64,000 bases of DNA from Lacrimispora sinapis (GTDB lineage: Bacteria > Bacillota > Clostridia > Lachnospirales > Lachnospiraceae). The notes beneath the pieces were generated by a model, which saw only the letters and a program-made list of their open reading frames with translations, was not told the origin of the DNA and searched no databases. The stretch spans positions 124,001-188,000 of the forward strand of contig NZ_CP141832.1 of NCBI RefSeq assembly GCF_043633585.1. Reading direction: 5' to 3'. The position numbers were made by a program, and so were the translations under genes. Shown one piece after another: positions 13,372 to 22,750 of the stretch (the first letter of the stretch is position 1; each line of letters begins with the position of its first letter).

Positions 13372-14433
13372 ATGGCAGTGAATGTGAAGAGCAGTTTAAG
13401 GATCAGCGCAACGGTGATATCCAACGATTTCATAGATGAATATATGGCTTCGGCCAATGGAGAGTACATCAAAGAGTATTTATTCCTCCTGCGTCATGAA
13501 GGGGAGGATGTGACCGTATCCATGATTGCGGATGCACTAAACCATACAGAGGCGGATGTGACAAGGGCTCTGGCTTACTGGAAAAAGGCCGGGGTCCTCT
13601 TAGAAGAGGTTCCGGTAAAACCGGAGCCTTCTTCTGCCGTATCGGAGACCGCCTGTTCCGGAAGCGTTCCGGTGCTTTCAAGGGAGCCGGAAGTCCCTGT
13701 CAGGCGGACCGCCTATACCCCAGAGAAGATCAGCGGACTTGCAGGAGATGAGGATTTTTCCCAGCTCCTTTATATTGCCCAGAAGTACATGAATAAGGTT
13801 TTTACGCAGAGGGAATGTGAAGTGTTTGCTTATCTTTACGACGGACTCCATATGTCGGCAGAGCTGCTGGAATATGTGGTGGAATACTGCGTTCAGGGAG
13901 GCCACTCCAGCATTCGCTACATCGAGACGGTTGCTATCGGCTGGCATGAAAAAGGAATCCGTACCATCGAGGAAGCGAAAACAAACGCAGTATCCTTTTC
14001 CAAGGATTCCTATGCCATTATGAAGGCTTTTGGGATAAATGACAGAAATCCGGGAAATCTGGAGCGGGAATTTATGGACCGGTGGTTCCGCACATTTGGA
14101 TTTACGAGAGAGATCGTGACTGAGGCGTGCAACCGCGCCCTGTCGGCAACTCACAAGCCAAGTTTCCAGTATGCGGATAAGATTTTGGAGGGCTGGAAAA
14201 AGGCGGGAGTGAGAACCTTGGAGGAGATTCGGAAACTGGACGAGCAGTATGCAGACCGGAAGAACGGGGATTTGAAGAACGGAAAAAAACCGGCAGCAGA
14301 TGGTGCTGGCGGAGGATACAAGCAGACTTCCCCGTCTAAGGGGAGAAGCGGACAGAATCAGTTTCAGAACTTTCCTCAACGCGAGATTGATTATGATGCA
14401 CTGATTCTTGAAGAACTTACGAAACAAAAGTAG
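13372..14433 (+). CDS. DnaD domain replication protein
   Basis: 353 aa, start ATG after AAGGTGAGG. DnaD-type proteins help load the replicative helicase during initiation and primosome restart. The N-terminal winged-helix part (FIDEYMASANGEYIKEYLFL; VTVSMIADALNHTEADVTRA) matches DnaD N-domains. After a Pro/Ser-rich linker come two DnaD-C (DnaB_2) type helical repeats, around residues 120-200 (GHSSIRYIETVAIGWHEKGI) and 215-285 (KPSFQYADKILEGWKKAGV). Both carry the YxxxILxxWxxxG-like signature. A polar tail follows. The helicase-loader ATPase gene is 36 bases downstream and DnaA-like boxes lie upstream. Confidence 0.9.
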   Translation: MAVNVKSSLRISATVISNDFIDEYMASANGEYIKEYLFLLRHEGEDVTVSMIADALNHTEADVTRALAYWKKAGVLLEEVPVKPEPSSAVSETACSGSVPVLSREPEVPVRRTAYTPEKISGLAGDEDFSQLLYIAQKYMNKVFTQRECEVFAYLYDGLHMSAELLEYVVEYCVQGGHSSIRYIETVAIGWHEKGIRTIEEAKTNAVSFSKDSYAIMKAFGINDRNPGNLEREFMDRWFRTFGFTREIVTEACNRALSATHKPSFQYADKILEGWKKAGVRTLEEIRKLDEQYADRKNGDLKNGKKPAADGAGGGYKQTSPSKGRSGQNQFQNFPQREIDYDALILEELTKQK

Positions 14434-14469
14434 TTTACATGGACAGCATCAAACAGAACGGAGGTAATT

Positions 14470-15465
14470 ATGGCGCTTAGCAATTCACAGTATGACGCCA
14501 TCATGAGGGCTTACGGGCAGCAGCAGCTGAAGAACCGTCATGAACAGGAAGAACGGATTGCAGAAGTATATGGACGGATTCCGGTGATAAAGGAACTGGA
14601 CCAGTCCATCAGCACAAGAGCGGTGGCCTGTGCCCGAAGACTTTTGGATGGGGATAAAGAAGCCTTGAAGGAGCTGCGGGATGAGATCGCTGATTTGAGA
14701 GAACAAAAGAGCGTACTGTTAAAATCCGCAGGATTTTCTACGGATTACATGGAGATGCACTACCGGTGCCCGGACTGCAAGGACACCGGATATGCAGACG
14801 GTGTCAAATGCCACTGCTTCCGCCAGTCGGAGATGAAGTACCTTTATGCCCAGTCAAACATCGAACAAATCGTGGCAGTCGAGAATTTTGATTCATTTTC
14901 TTTTGAATATTTTGATGATACCAGAGTGATTCCTCATTTGAACCGGACCGTAAAGGAATATATGGGACAAGTTGTGGAAACCTGCAAAAATTTTGCAGTG
15001 GGATTTTCCAAAGAGCGGGGAAATCTTTTATTTACAGGGCCTACGGGGGTAGGGAAGACGTTTTTGACCAACTGTATCGCAAAGGAACTGATTGATCAGT
15101 ATTACTCCGTCATTTATCTGTCGGCCAATGACTTATTTGAAGTGTTTTCCAAAAACCGGTTTGATTACCAGGATGAAGAGGATATGAAGGGAATGTACCA
15201 GTACATTCTGGACTGCGATCTTTTGATCATTGATGATCTGGGAACGGAGCTTAATAACAGCTTTACCTCGTCGGAGCTGTTTTACTGCATCAATGAGCGG
15301 CTTAATTCCTCAAAATCCACCATTATTTCCACCAACCATCCCATCAACGAACTGAGAGACCGGTATACGGAACGAGTTACGTCAAGGCTCATCAGCCGCT
15401 ATACTGTGATCCCCCTTTACGGAGATGATATCCGTATCAGAAAGAAGGCAAAAAGGACCGATTAA
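14470..15465 (+). CDS. DnaC/DnaI-like helicase loader ATPase
   Basis: 331 aa; GGAGG precedes the ATG. This AAA+ ATPase loads the replicative helicase onto DNA. Residues 1-80 are a helical helicase-binding part, followed by a four-Cys cluster (CPDCKDTGYADGVKCHC, near residue 98) that likely binds zinc. The AAA+ core has Walker A GPTGVGKT (near 190), Walker B LLIIDDLG (near 250), sensor ISTNH and the Arg-rich RVTSRLISRY. The arrangement matches Firmicute DnaI. It is co-directional with the DnaD gene and probably co-transcribed. Confidence 0.92.
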   Translation: MALSNSQYDAIMRAYGQQQLKNRHEQEERIAEVYGRIPVIKELDQSISTRAVACARRLLDGDKEALKELRDEIADLREQKSVLLKSAGFSTDYMEMHYRCPDCKDTGYADGVKCHCFRQSEMKYLYAQSNIEQIVAVENFDSFSFEYFDDTRVIPHLNRTVKEYMGQVVETCKNFAVGFSKERGNLLFTGPTGVGKTFLTNCIAKELIDQYYSVIYLSANDLFEVFSKNRFDYQDEEDMKGMYQYILDCDLLIIDDLGTELNNSFTSSELFYCINERLNSSKSTIISTNHPINELRDRYTERVTSRLISRYTVIPLYGDDIRIRKKAKRTD

Positions 15466-15466
15466 C

Positions 15467-15495
15467 TTGACTATTTCCGCACATAATGATATAAA
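15467..15495 (+). promoter_or_regulatory. prs promoter
   Basis: TTGACT (15467-15472), 17-base spacer, TATAAA (15490-15495), directly after the helicase-loader stop. Confidence 0.65.
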
Positions 15496-15537
15496 AGAAA
15501 CGTTGTAATGTATTTAGATACGTTGGAGGAGAAAAGA

Positions 15538-16716
15538 ATGCTTTACGAAGAGAAAACGATAGAAACCATTCCGGTTGGCCCCCTTGGTTTAATTCCCCTG
15601 AAAAGCTGCAAGGAATTGGGCGATAAGGTAAATGATTACCTGGTAGAATGGAGACATGAGCGGGAAAGCGAGCACAAGTCTACCATAGCTTTTTCCGGCT
15701 ATCAGAGAGATACTTACCTGGTCGGAGCCAGCACACCAAGATTTGGAACCGGAGAAGCGAAAGGTACCTTACAGGAATCCATACGTGGTGATGACCTTTA
15801 CTTCATGGTCGATGTATGCAACTACAGCCTGACCTATTCTTTAAGCGGTATGACCAATCACATGTCCCCGGATGATCATTTCCAGGATTTGAAGCGTGTC
15901 ATTGCAGCTTCTGCAGGAAAAGCCCGCCGCATCAATGTAATCATGCCTTTCTTATATGAAAGCAGACAGCATAAAAGATCCAGCAGAGAATCTTTGGACT
16001 GTGCACTGGCCCTTCAGGAGCTGGTGAATATGGGAGTTGAGAACATTATTACCTTTGATGCTCATGATCCAAGAGTACAGAATGCCATCCCGTTAAAGGG
16101 TTTTGAAACCGTACAGCCGATTTATCAGTTTATCAAACATCTCTTAAAGAATGAGAAGGAGCTGGAGATCGACAGCGATCACATGATGGTGATCAGCCCG
16201 GACGAAGGCGGCATGGGACGTGCAGTATACTTTGCCAACGTGCTGGGACTTGATATGGGTATGTTCTACAAACGCCGTGATTATACTCAGATCGTCAATG
16301 GACGCAACCCTATCGTTGCCCATGAATTCTTAGGAAGCAGCGTGGAAGGCAAGGATGTGATTATTGTGGATGATATGATATCTTCCGGTGAGAGCATGCT
16401 TGATGTAGCAAAGGAGTTGAAGAGAAGAAAAGCAAGAAAGGTTTTTGTATGTGCCACCTTTGGTCTTTTCACCAACGGCCTTGCGAAATTTGATGAATAT
16501 TATGAGAATGGTTTTATTGACCGGATCTTGACCACCAACCTGGTATATCAGACTCCGGATCTTCTCTCAAGACCATATTATATTGATGTGGATATGAGTA
16601 AATACATCGCACTGATTATAGATAATTTAAATCATGATGCCTCTTTAAGCGATCTTTTAAATCCTACGACCAGAATTAACCGGGTACTGGAACGTTATCG
16701 CTCCGGTGACAGGTAA
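15538..16716 (+). CDS. prs: Ribose-phosphate pyrophosphokinase
   Basis: 392 aa from the ATG at 15538 (GGAGGAGAAAAGA upstream). It makes PRPP from ribose 5-phosphate and ATP for nucleotide, His and Trp synthesis. This is the longer, divergent form seen in Lachnospiraceae. N-terminal phosphoribosyltransferase fold residues include MPFLYESRQHKRSSRESL and the metal-binding region NIITFDAHDPRVQNAI; the C-terminal half has the PRPP loop DVIIVDDMISSGESML. It has its own sigma-A-type promoter, and brnQ starts 12 bases after the stop. Confidence 0.93.
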   Translation: MLYEEKTIETIPVGPLGLIPLKSCKELGDKVNDYLVEWRHERESEHKSTIAFSGYQRDTYLVGASTPRFGTGEAKGTLQESIRGDDLYFMVDVCNYSLTYSLSGMTNHMSPDDHFQDLKRVIAASAGKARRINVIMPFLYESRQHKRSSRESLDCALALQELVNMGVENIITFDAHDPRVQNAIPLKGFETVQPIYQFIKHLLKNEKELEIDSDHMMVISPDEGGMGRAVYFANVLGLDMGMFYKRRDYTQIVNGRNPIVAHEFLGSSVEGKDVIIVDDMISSGESMLDVAKELKRRKARKVFVCATFGLFTNGLAKFDEYYENGFIDRILTTNLVYQTPDLLSRPYYIDVDMSKYIALIIDNLNHDASLSDLLNPTTRINRVLERYRSGDR

Positions 16717-16728
16717 TTTGGGGGACAT

Positions 16729-18033
16729 ATGGAAAAATTATCAATGCGAAAGCTGGTTTTAGTCGGTCTGACACTTTTCTCCATGTTTTTTGGGGCGGGA
16801 AATTTAATATTTCCGCCCTTTTTAGGTTCACTGGCCGGCACGTACACCTGGACAGCCATGGTTGGTTTTGCGGCAACGGCCATAGGATTTCCTGTACTTG
16901 GTGTAATTGCCGTAGCAAAGTCGGGGGGATTTTATCATTTGGCAGAACGGGTACATCCCAAATTTGCGTTTGTGTTTACTCTGCTTAATTATTTATCCAT
17001 CGGACCATGTCTTGCCATTCCAAGAACCGCAAGTACCTCTTTTGAGATGGCAGTCGTGCCGTTTTTGGGAAGGGATACCTTTCCTGCGGCTCAGTTTTTG
17101 TATTCGGCTGTGTTTTTTGCCATTGCATTTGTAGTTGCACTGAATCCGGACCAATTGACGGAACGGCTGGGTAAGATTTTAACCCCTTGCCTTCTGGTGC
17201 TGATTGGGGTGGTTTTTGCAGGCTGTATCTTCCATCCGCCCGGTTCTTATGGAGAACCTGCAAAGGCGTATGCATCGGCTCCTCTGGTCAAAGGCTTTCT
17301 GGAAGGATACATGACCATGGATACCTTGGCAGCTCTGACTTTCGGAGTGGTCATCTCTTTAAACATAAAGGCCATAGGCATACAAAAGGAATCCGTTGTG
17401 GTAGGTGAGACCATAAAGGCAGGATTTATAGCCGGAGGGATACTCATTCTCGTATACGGTGCGCTGGCTCATGTGGGGGCAGTAACCGGAGGTGCCTTCG
17501 GTCCTGCCGAGAATGGTGCCCGGACCCTTAATCAGGCAGTACGTTTTCTTTTCGGCAATACTGGACTTGTCATGCTGGCAGCCATCTTTTTTATTGCCTG
17601 CTTAAATACATGCATCGGCCTGATCAGCTGCTGCAGCAAATATTTTTGTTCCATAATACCAGGAATCGGATACCGGACCTGGGCTTTGGTTTTTGCCGTG
17701 GTAAGCTTTATCATTTCCAATGTAGGGCTGACCAAAATACTGGAGATTTCAGTTCCAGTATTAAATGTAATTTATCCCGTGGCGATTGTGCTGATTCTGC
17801 TCTCATTTCTGTTTCGGGACGGAACGAAGTGGAGATCCGTTTATACATGTTCCGTTGGTTTTACGGGAGTGATTAGTGTACTATTAGCTTTAGAACAGGC
17901 GGGGATATCTGTGCTTCATGGTTTGCTTATAACACTTCCTTTATATGAGGTGGGACTTGGCTGGATGGTTCCGGCTCTGGTGGGTATGGTTTTTGGAATA
18001 TTGTTTAAATTATTTAGTAATAAAGAGAATTAG
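16729..18033 (+). CDS. brnQ: Branched-chain amino acid:cation symporter (BrnQ)
   Basis: 434 aa with GGGGGACAT before the start. LIV-II family carriers import Leu, Ile and Val with Na+ or H+. About twelve hydrophobic segments run through the protein. The N-terminal signature LTLFSMFFGAGNLIFPPFLG and the following segment YLSIGPCLAIPRTASTSFEM are diagnostic of BrnQ. There is no extra domain. It follows prs closely and ends at a strong terminator shared by convergent genes. Confidence 0.95.
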   Translation: MEKLSMRKLVLVGLTLFSMFFGAGNLIFPPFLGSLAGTYTWTAMVGFAATAIGFPVLGVIAVAKSGGFYHLAERVHPKFAFVFTLLNYLSIGPCLAIPRTASTSFEMAVVPFLGRDTFPAAQFLYSAVFFAIAFVVALNPDQLTERLGKILTPCLLVLIGVVFAGCIFHPPGSYGEPAKAYASAPLVKGFLEGYMTMDTLAALTFGVVISLNIKAIGIQKESVVVGETIKAGFIAGGILILVYGALAHVGAVTGGAFGPAENGARTLNQAVRFLFGNTGLVMLAAIFFIACLNTCIGLISCCSKYFCSIIPGIGYRTWALVFAVVSFIISNVGLTKILEISVPVLNVIYPVAIVLILLSFLFRDGTKWRSVYTCSVGFTGVISVLLALEQAGISVLHGLLITLPLYEVGLGWMVPALVGMVFGILFKLFSNKEN

Positions 18034-18035
18034 AA

Positions 18036-18073
18036 AAACCGTGATGCAGAATAAATACTGTGTCACGGTTTTT
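18036..18073. terminator. Bidirectional terminator after brnQ
   Basis: AAAACCGTGA / TCACGGTTTTTT around a 16-nt loop between convergent genes. Confidence 0.8.
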
Positions 18074-18099
18074 TATGATACTGCTGAAACTTATTAAAA

Positions 18100-19962
18100 T
18101 TATATCTCCACCAAATGATAAGGAATCAAATTCGCAGTCAGCATCTGAGCCTCTCTCTGGTGACAGGTAAAGATAATGATCTGGTCGGAGTAAGTCCCAA
18201 CCAGCCATCTCAAAGCGGTACGCAGCCTGTCGTCATCATAGAGGACAAAGCTGTCATCGAAGATGAGGGGCATGCGTTCACTGCCTTCCTGGATCAGGGT
18301 GGCGGCGGCGAGACGGAGTGCCAAATATACCTGGTCCATGGTTCCGCTGCTGACCTGTTCCAAGGGCACCAGCTTGGTTTTTGTATTTAAAAAGACATTT
18401 AAATTCTCATCCACGCTCATACTGGTATAGATTCCTCCCGTGATTCCTGCGATTAAGTCTGAAGCAGTCCGGTTCAAATACAGACCAAAGGAATCCCGAA
18501 TGGAGGAAGACAGGCTGGTCATGGTCTCTAACGCTAAATCAATGGCGGAAATCTCTTCCCGGATCCGGTCGTTTTCTCCTAAGATGTGTTTTAACCCTTC
18601 CGCCTGAGTCTTACAGTTGGAAAGATGCTCCAGCTTTTTTTCCAGCTCCCATTGACTTTTTTGCTGCTTTTCAATGGATTCTCCAAAGCCCTCCTGCTTT
18701 TTCTGAAGCTCTTCAATCTCAGCGGCCTTCTGGGTAACGGCAGACTCTGATTTAACTACAGCAGAGCATAGGCGGGAGAATTCTGCCATTCTTGCCTGAA
18801 AGGCCCGGATGGCTTCTGTGGAAATCTCCGTATTCCCCAGATGTCTGGAAAGAATTTCCTGCAGAATCTTTGCACTCATCTCCATATCCTTCTGGCTGTG
18901 CTTCAGCTTTAAAAAGAGAAGAAGGCCGATGAGATAAAAGATGATGGCAGCGCCCACGAATACTCCCATAAGCAACAGCAGATCCAGTCCGTAATAAGCG
19001 GTGAAATAATTGGATTCTCCCAGATAATAAAGAACGCCAACTCCGCATAAAAGCATGGTTGCAACCATAAGGGAAAGAATGGAGAAAACTTTTCTTGGCT
19101 TTTTGCTGCAGGCTTCCTTGGCTTCCATATATTCATCAAAGTTTTCCTGTGCCTTAACCGAGTAATCATTGATGGAGTCCAGGTCTGTAAACTGGTTGCT
19201 GCTTAGAACCTGTCTTCCCCTGGCCACCTTCTTAATCAGTTCTTCCTTTTCCGCCTGCTTTTTCTCCAAAGCAGTCTTAACCTCTGTGCGCAGCTTCTGG
19301 TATTCGGTGATCTGGTTTTCATATTCCGGGGAGGAGATTTCTTTTTCCGTGTTTCGGATCTCACTTAGTAAAGAGGTATAGGTGCGTGCGGCTTCAGGCA
19401 CCATCTGAGCTTCCAGTTCTTTTCTCTGTGATTTTAAGAATGCGGCGGCCTTGGTGATGTTAAGAGCCAGATTGCCCGTATTGTTCAAGTTGGCAATGTA
19501 GTTCTTAAGCTCTGAAACCATGCCTTCATCGGTGGCACTTTTTAACTGCCCGATGCTTACCGTATTGATATAGGCGGTTTCGCTCAGACCGCATAAAAGG
19601 TCGTCTAAAAATGCTTTGGTGGGTTCGATTTCACGCCCCGCCGTCTCATCGACAATCTTAAATTCCTTTTTGTTTTTTTGAAATGTCCTTTCGATCCGGT
19701 AAATATGTTCCTTGTGTTCCAAGCGGATCTGGCCTTCGTAGGTCCCGCTGTTTTCCCAGGGTTCGTATTTGGTGTAAAGATCGTTCTTTGAAGCTCTTCC
19801 CCGCTGGCGTTCAATGCCAAACAGCATCCCCCGGATAAAGGTATGTATGGTAGATTTTCCTGCCTCGTTCTTTCCGTAGACAATGTTGAGCCCATCTCCA
19901 AAGGTTAAGTTCCTGCCATGGAATTTTCCAAAGCCATTGATATAAATATCCAGTATTTTCAT
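18100..19962 (-). CDS. YhaN-like SMC/SbcC-type ATPase with membrane-spanning centre
   Basis: 620 aa from the ATG at 19962 (GGAGCTG upstream), adjoining the partner nuclease gene. N-terminal ABC half-site: GFGKFHGRNLTF then Walker A YGKNEAGKST. Long coiled coils (residues about 180-270 and 380-490) surround two hydrophobic spans (SLMVATMLLCGVGVLYYLG and LLLLMGVFVGAAIIFYLIGL, near 300-360). The C-terminal half has the signature QVSSGTMDQVYLALRLA and Walker B MPLIFDDSF. This SbcC/Rad50-like layout with a membrane insert is that of Bacillus YhaN. With the metallophosphoesterase it probably forms a nuclease complex for DNA ends; specificity is inferred. Confidence 0.85.
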   Translation of the reverse strand: MKILDIYINGFGKFHGRNLTFGDGLNIVYGKNEAGKSTIHTFIRGMLFGIERQRGRASKNDLYTKYEPWENSGTYEGQIRLEHKEHIYRIERTFQKNKKEFKIVDETAGREIEPTKAFLDDLLCGLSETAYINTVSIGQLKSATDEGMVSELKNYIANLNNTGNLALNITKAAAFLKSQRKELEAQMVPEAARTYTSLLSEIRNTEKEISSPEYENQITEYQKLRTEVKTALEKKQAEKEELIKKVARGRQVLSSNQFTDLDSINDYSVKAQENFDEYMEAKEACSKKPRKVFSILSLMVATMLLCGVGVLYYLGESNYFTAYYGLDLLLLMGVFVGAAIIFYLIGLLLFLKLKHSQKDMEMSAKILQEILSRHLGNTEISTEAIRAFQARMAEFSRLCSAVVKSESAVTQKAAEIEELQKKQEGFGESIEKQQKSQWELEKKLEHLSNCKTQAEGLKHILGENDRIREEISAIDLALETMTSLSSSIRDSFGLYLNRTASDLIAGITGGIYTSMSVDENLNVFLNTKTKLVPLEQVSSGTMDQVYLALRLAAATLIQEGSERMPLIFDDSFVLYDDDRLRTALRWLVGTYSDQIIIFTCHQREAQMLTANLIPYHLVEI

Positions 19963-19966
19963 GGGA

Positions 19967-21037
19967 TCAGCTCCTTTCGTCTGTGGTGCGAAGCAGTGCA
20001 TTGATGCCGTAATAGAGGGCTTTTTTCTCCACCTGGCTCATCTCCGGTTTTTGGAGGGCCTGAATAAAAAACCCGATCATGTCACTGGAGTGCTCGGCAA
20101 AGAGGGCGGAAAAGTCATATTGGGGCTCGGATTCATCCACGATCTCCATGATCTTGAAACGGGTGGAAAGCATATCTAAGTCAAAGGAAATGTCAGGATC
20201 TCTCATGCCCCGGATTCGGAAGCGGAAGATATTTTCCGTTCCCCGGTTCTGGATCTCCTGGGTGATTTTCATAGCCAGCTCGGTATTGGTGGTGGCTGGG
20301 GTAACATTGACAGCCAGGGAGATGTACTGGAGCTTTGCAAGGGGAATAAACTTTAAGGAGGTTACCATGCGGGTCACCTCATTGATTTCTCCAACCATCA
20401 TGCCATGATGTCCGGACTCTGTCTTATCGAGAGGCTCTAAAGAACCGGCAAATGCCATCCGGTTTTCCAAAAGAATCTCCGGCCGGTGAATGTGGCCCAT
20501 GGCAATGTAGGAAAAGTCAAGGTTTGCCATGGCACCCTTATCAAAGGGGATATGGTTTGCATCTCCGCCGTGTCCAAGAAGCACATGGATACGCCCGTTA
20601 TTAGGCACTTTTAAGTGATCCAGACGGTTTTCCGGAATCTCAGCAGAATAGTAGCTGAACCCATAGACCTCTGTGTTGATCTCCTTAAAATAAACACTTT
20701 CCAGTTCCTCTCCCATGAGATAGGTCACATTGGGAGCCCAGGTAAAGCTTAAAAGAGCGGAGTTCTTGCGTATCCGGTCATGATTACCGGCGATGATGAC
20801 CACATGCACAGAGGGAATGGTGGAAAATAAATAGTTTACCTCCTTTAAATCTTTGGCAAGGGGCTGCCGGTGAAATAAGTCACCGGAAATGAAAAGGCAG
20901 TCCGCTTCCAGGACCTTGGCCTGGTTTACCGCCTTTGCAAAGGTGTCCTTAATGTCCTGGCACCGCTCCTTGCTCCAGGGTTTATCGCTGTCCGGGCTCA
21001 TGCCCCAGTGCACATCTGCAATATGTATGAATTTCAT
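19967..21037 (-). CDS. SbcD/YhaO-like DNA exonuclease (metallophosphoesterase)
   Basis: 356 aa. All calcineurin-type metal motifs are visible: IADVHWG (residues 6-12), ISGDLFHRQPL, IAGNHDRIRK, LLGHGGDANHI and AMGHIHRPEI. These bind two metals for phosphodiester cleavage. The C-terminal part (about 230-356) lacks known motifs and likely contacts the ATPase. The stop lies four bases before the start of the ATPase gene, so the pair is translated together, as for SbcD-SbcC and YhaO-YhaN. A role in DNA end processing or repair is inferred from family and pairing. Confidence 0.88.
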   Translation of the reverse strand: MKFIHIADVHWGMSPDSDKPWSKERCQDIKDTFAKAVNQAKVLEADCLFISGDLFHRQPLAKDLKEVNYLFSTIPSVHVVIIAGNHDRIRKNSALLSFTWAPNVTYLMGEELESVYFKEINTEVYGFSYYSAEIPENRLDHLKVPNNGRIHVLLGHGGDANHIPFDKGAMANLDFSYIAMGHIHRPEILLENRMAFAGSLEPLDKTESGHHGMMVGEINEVTRMVTSLKFIPLAKLQYISLAVNVTPATTNTELAMKITQEIQNRGTENIFRFRIRGMRDPDISFDLDMLSTRFKIMEIVDESEPQYDFSALFAEHSSDMIGFFIQALQKPEMSQVEKKALYYGINALLRTTDERS

Positions 21038-21070
21038 TGTCGTTACCTCGCTGGTCCTATGTGTAAAGAT

Positions 21071-21110
21071 ACCACAAATTCCCCGCCCATTAGGGAAGGG
21101 AATTTGTGGT
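21071..21110 (-). terminator. asnS terminator
   Basis: ACCACAAATTCCC (21071-21083) pairs with GGGAATTTGTGGT (21098-21110). On the minus strand an AU-rich tail (ATCTTTA) follows. Confidence 0.7.
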
Positions 21111-21116
21111 ACCGGC

Positions 21117-22508
21117 TTAAAGTTCGCAGTTGTTCACGGTTCTTGGGAATGGAACTACATCACGGATGTTGGCCATTCCGGTTAAATACATCACACAGCG
21201 CTCAAAGCCTAAACCAAAGCCTGCATGGCGGGTGGAGCCGTATTTTCTTAAATCAAGGTAGAACTCATAGTCTTCCTTGTTCAGGGAAAGCTCGTCCATA
21301 CGTGCAACAAGTTTGTCATAATTGTCTTCCCTCTGGCTTCCTCCGATGATCTCTCCGATTCCGGGAACCAGACAGTCCACAGCAGCCACAGTCTTGTTAT
21401 CCGGGTTCATCTTCATATAGAAAGCCTTGATTTCTTTTGGATAATCCGTAACGAATACCGGCTTTTTATAGAGCTGTTCTGTCAGATAACGCTCATGCTC
21501 GGTCTGTAAATCACAGCCCCAGAATACTTTATAATCAAATTCATCGTTATGCTTTGCAAGGAGCTCTACAGCCTCCGTATAGGTAATACGTGCAAATTCG
21601 GAATTAAGAACGTTATTTAACCGGTTCAGTAACTCCTTGTCCACAAACTGGTTAAAGAAATTCATCTCTTCCGGTGCGTGTTCTAAAACAAAACGGATCA
21701 CGTATTTTAACATAGATTCCGCCAGTGCCATATCATCATTTAAGTCTGCAAATGCCATCTCCGGTTCGATCATCCAGAATTCCGCCGCATGGCGGGTGGT
21801 GTTGGAATTTTCTGCGCGGAAGGTCGGTCCGAAGGTATAGATGTTACGGAATGCCATGGCATAAGTTTCTCCGTTCAACTGTCCGCTTACGGTTAGATTG
21901 GTAGGCTTTCCAAAAAAGTCCTGGGAAAAATCCACTTTGCCGTCTCCGGTCTTTGGTACATTGTTTAAATCCAGAGTGGTTACCTGGAACATCTCCCCCG
22001 CACCCTCGCAGTCACTTCCTGTAATGAGGGGAGTGTGGACATAAACAAAGTCTCTTTCCTGGAAAAACTGGTGAATGGCATAAGCGATCAGAGAGCGTAC
22101 TCGAAAAACTGCCTGAAAGGTATTGGTTCTTGGACGAAGGTGGGAAATCGTCCTTAAATATTCAAAGGAATGGCGTTTTTTCTGAAGCGGATAATCGGAG
22201 GAAGAGGTTCCTTCCACGGTGATTTCCGTGGCCTGGATTTCAAATGGCTGCTTTGCATCAGGAGTGGGAACCAGAGTTCCGGTAACGATAATGGCAGCTC
22301 CTACGTTTAATTTGGATATCTCGGCGAAATTTGCCATCGTATCATGGTAGACCACCTGAAGGGGTTCAAAATAGGAACCATCGTTTAATACGATAAACCC
22401 GAATGCTTTGGAATCACGCAGGCTTCGCACCCAGCCTCCGACCGTAATCTGGGTATTTAAAAATGCTTCCTGCTTTTTATATATTTGACGCACTGTTGTT
22501 AAATCCAT
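21117..22508 (-). CDS. asnS: Asparagine--tRNA ligase
   Basis: 463 aa from the ATG at 22508 (GGAGAAGC upstream); an upstream start adds nine residues with no support. It is a class IIb synthetase. An N-terminal OB-fold anticodon-binding domain (TVGGWVRSLRDSKAFGFIVL) precedes the catalytic core with motif 2 (FRAENSNTTRHAAEFWMIEPE) shortened here to FRAENSNTTRHAAEFWMIEP, and motif 3 (GFGLGFERCVMYLTG) near the C-terminus. The ITGSDCEGAGEMF segment is typical of AsnRS rather than AspRS. Monocistronic. Confidence 0.96.
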   Translation of the reverse strand: MDLTTVRQIYKKQEAFLNTQITVGGWVRSLRDSKAFGFIVLNDGSYFEPLQVVYHDTMANFAEISKLNVGAAIIVTGTLVPTPDAKQPFEIQATEITVEGTSSSDYPLQKKRHSFEYLRTISHLRPRTNTFQAVFRVRSLIAYAIHQFFQERDFVYVHTPLITGSDCEGAGEMFQVTTLDLNNVPKTGDGKVDFSQDFFGKPTNLTVSGQLNGETYAMAFRNIYTFGPTFRAENSNTTRHAAEFWMIEPEMAFADLNDDMALAESMLKYVIRFVLEHAPEEMNFFNQFVDKELLNRLNNVLNSEFARITYTEAVELLAKHNDEFDYKVFWGCDLQTEHERYLTEQLYKKPVFVTDYPKEIKAFYMKMNPDNKTVAAVDCLVPGIGEIIGGSQREDNYDKLVARMDELSLNKEDYEFYLDLRKYGSTRHAGFGLGFERCVMYLTGMANIRDVVPFPRTVNNCEL

Positions 22509-22685
22509 AATAGCTTCTCCTTTATGTGTTCGCATACTTACTAAGATTATACTTTATTTTCAGCATTGATTCAAGGGGGCGCAGCCCAAAAACACCAGAT
22601 AAGGACTAAAATGTAAAAAAATTGTAAACACCACGAATAATGTCGGAAATTGCACAAAAATTAAAGATATAAAAACAAAAATTTG

Positions 22686-22714
22686 TTCACTATTTTTAAA
22701 AAGTGTGATATAAT
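22686..22714 (+). promoter_or_regulatory. glgCD promoter
   Basis: TTCACT (22686-22691), 17-base spacer, perfect TATAAT (22709-22714), before AAGGGGTGA and the glgC start. Confidence 0.6.
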
Positions 22715-22750
22715 GTAGAAACAATAAAATACACAGCAAGGGGTGATAAC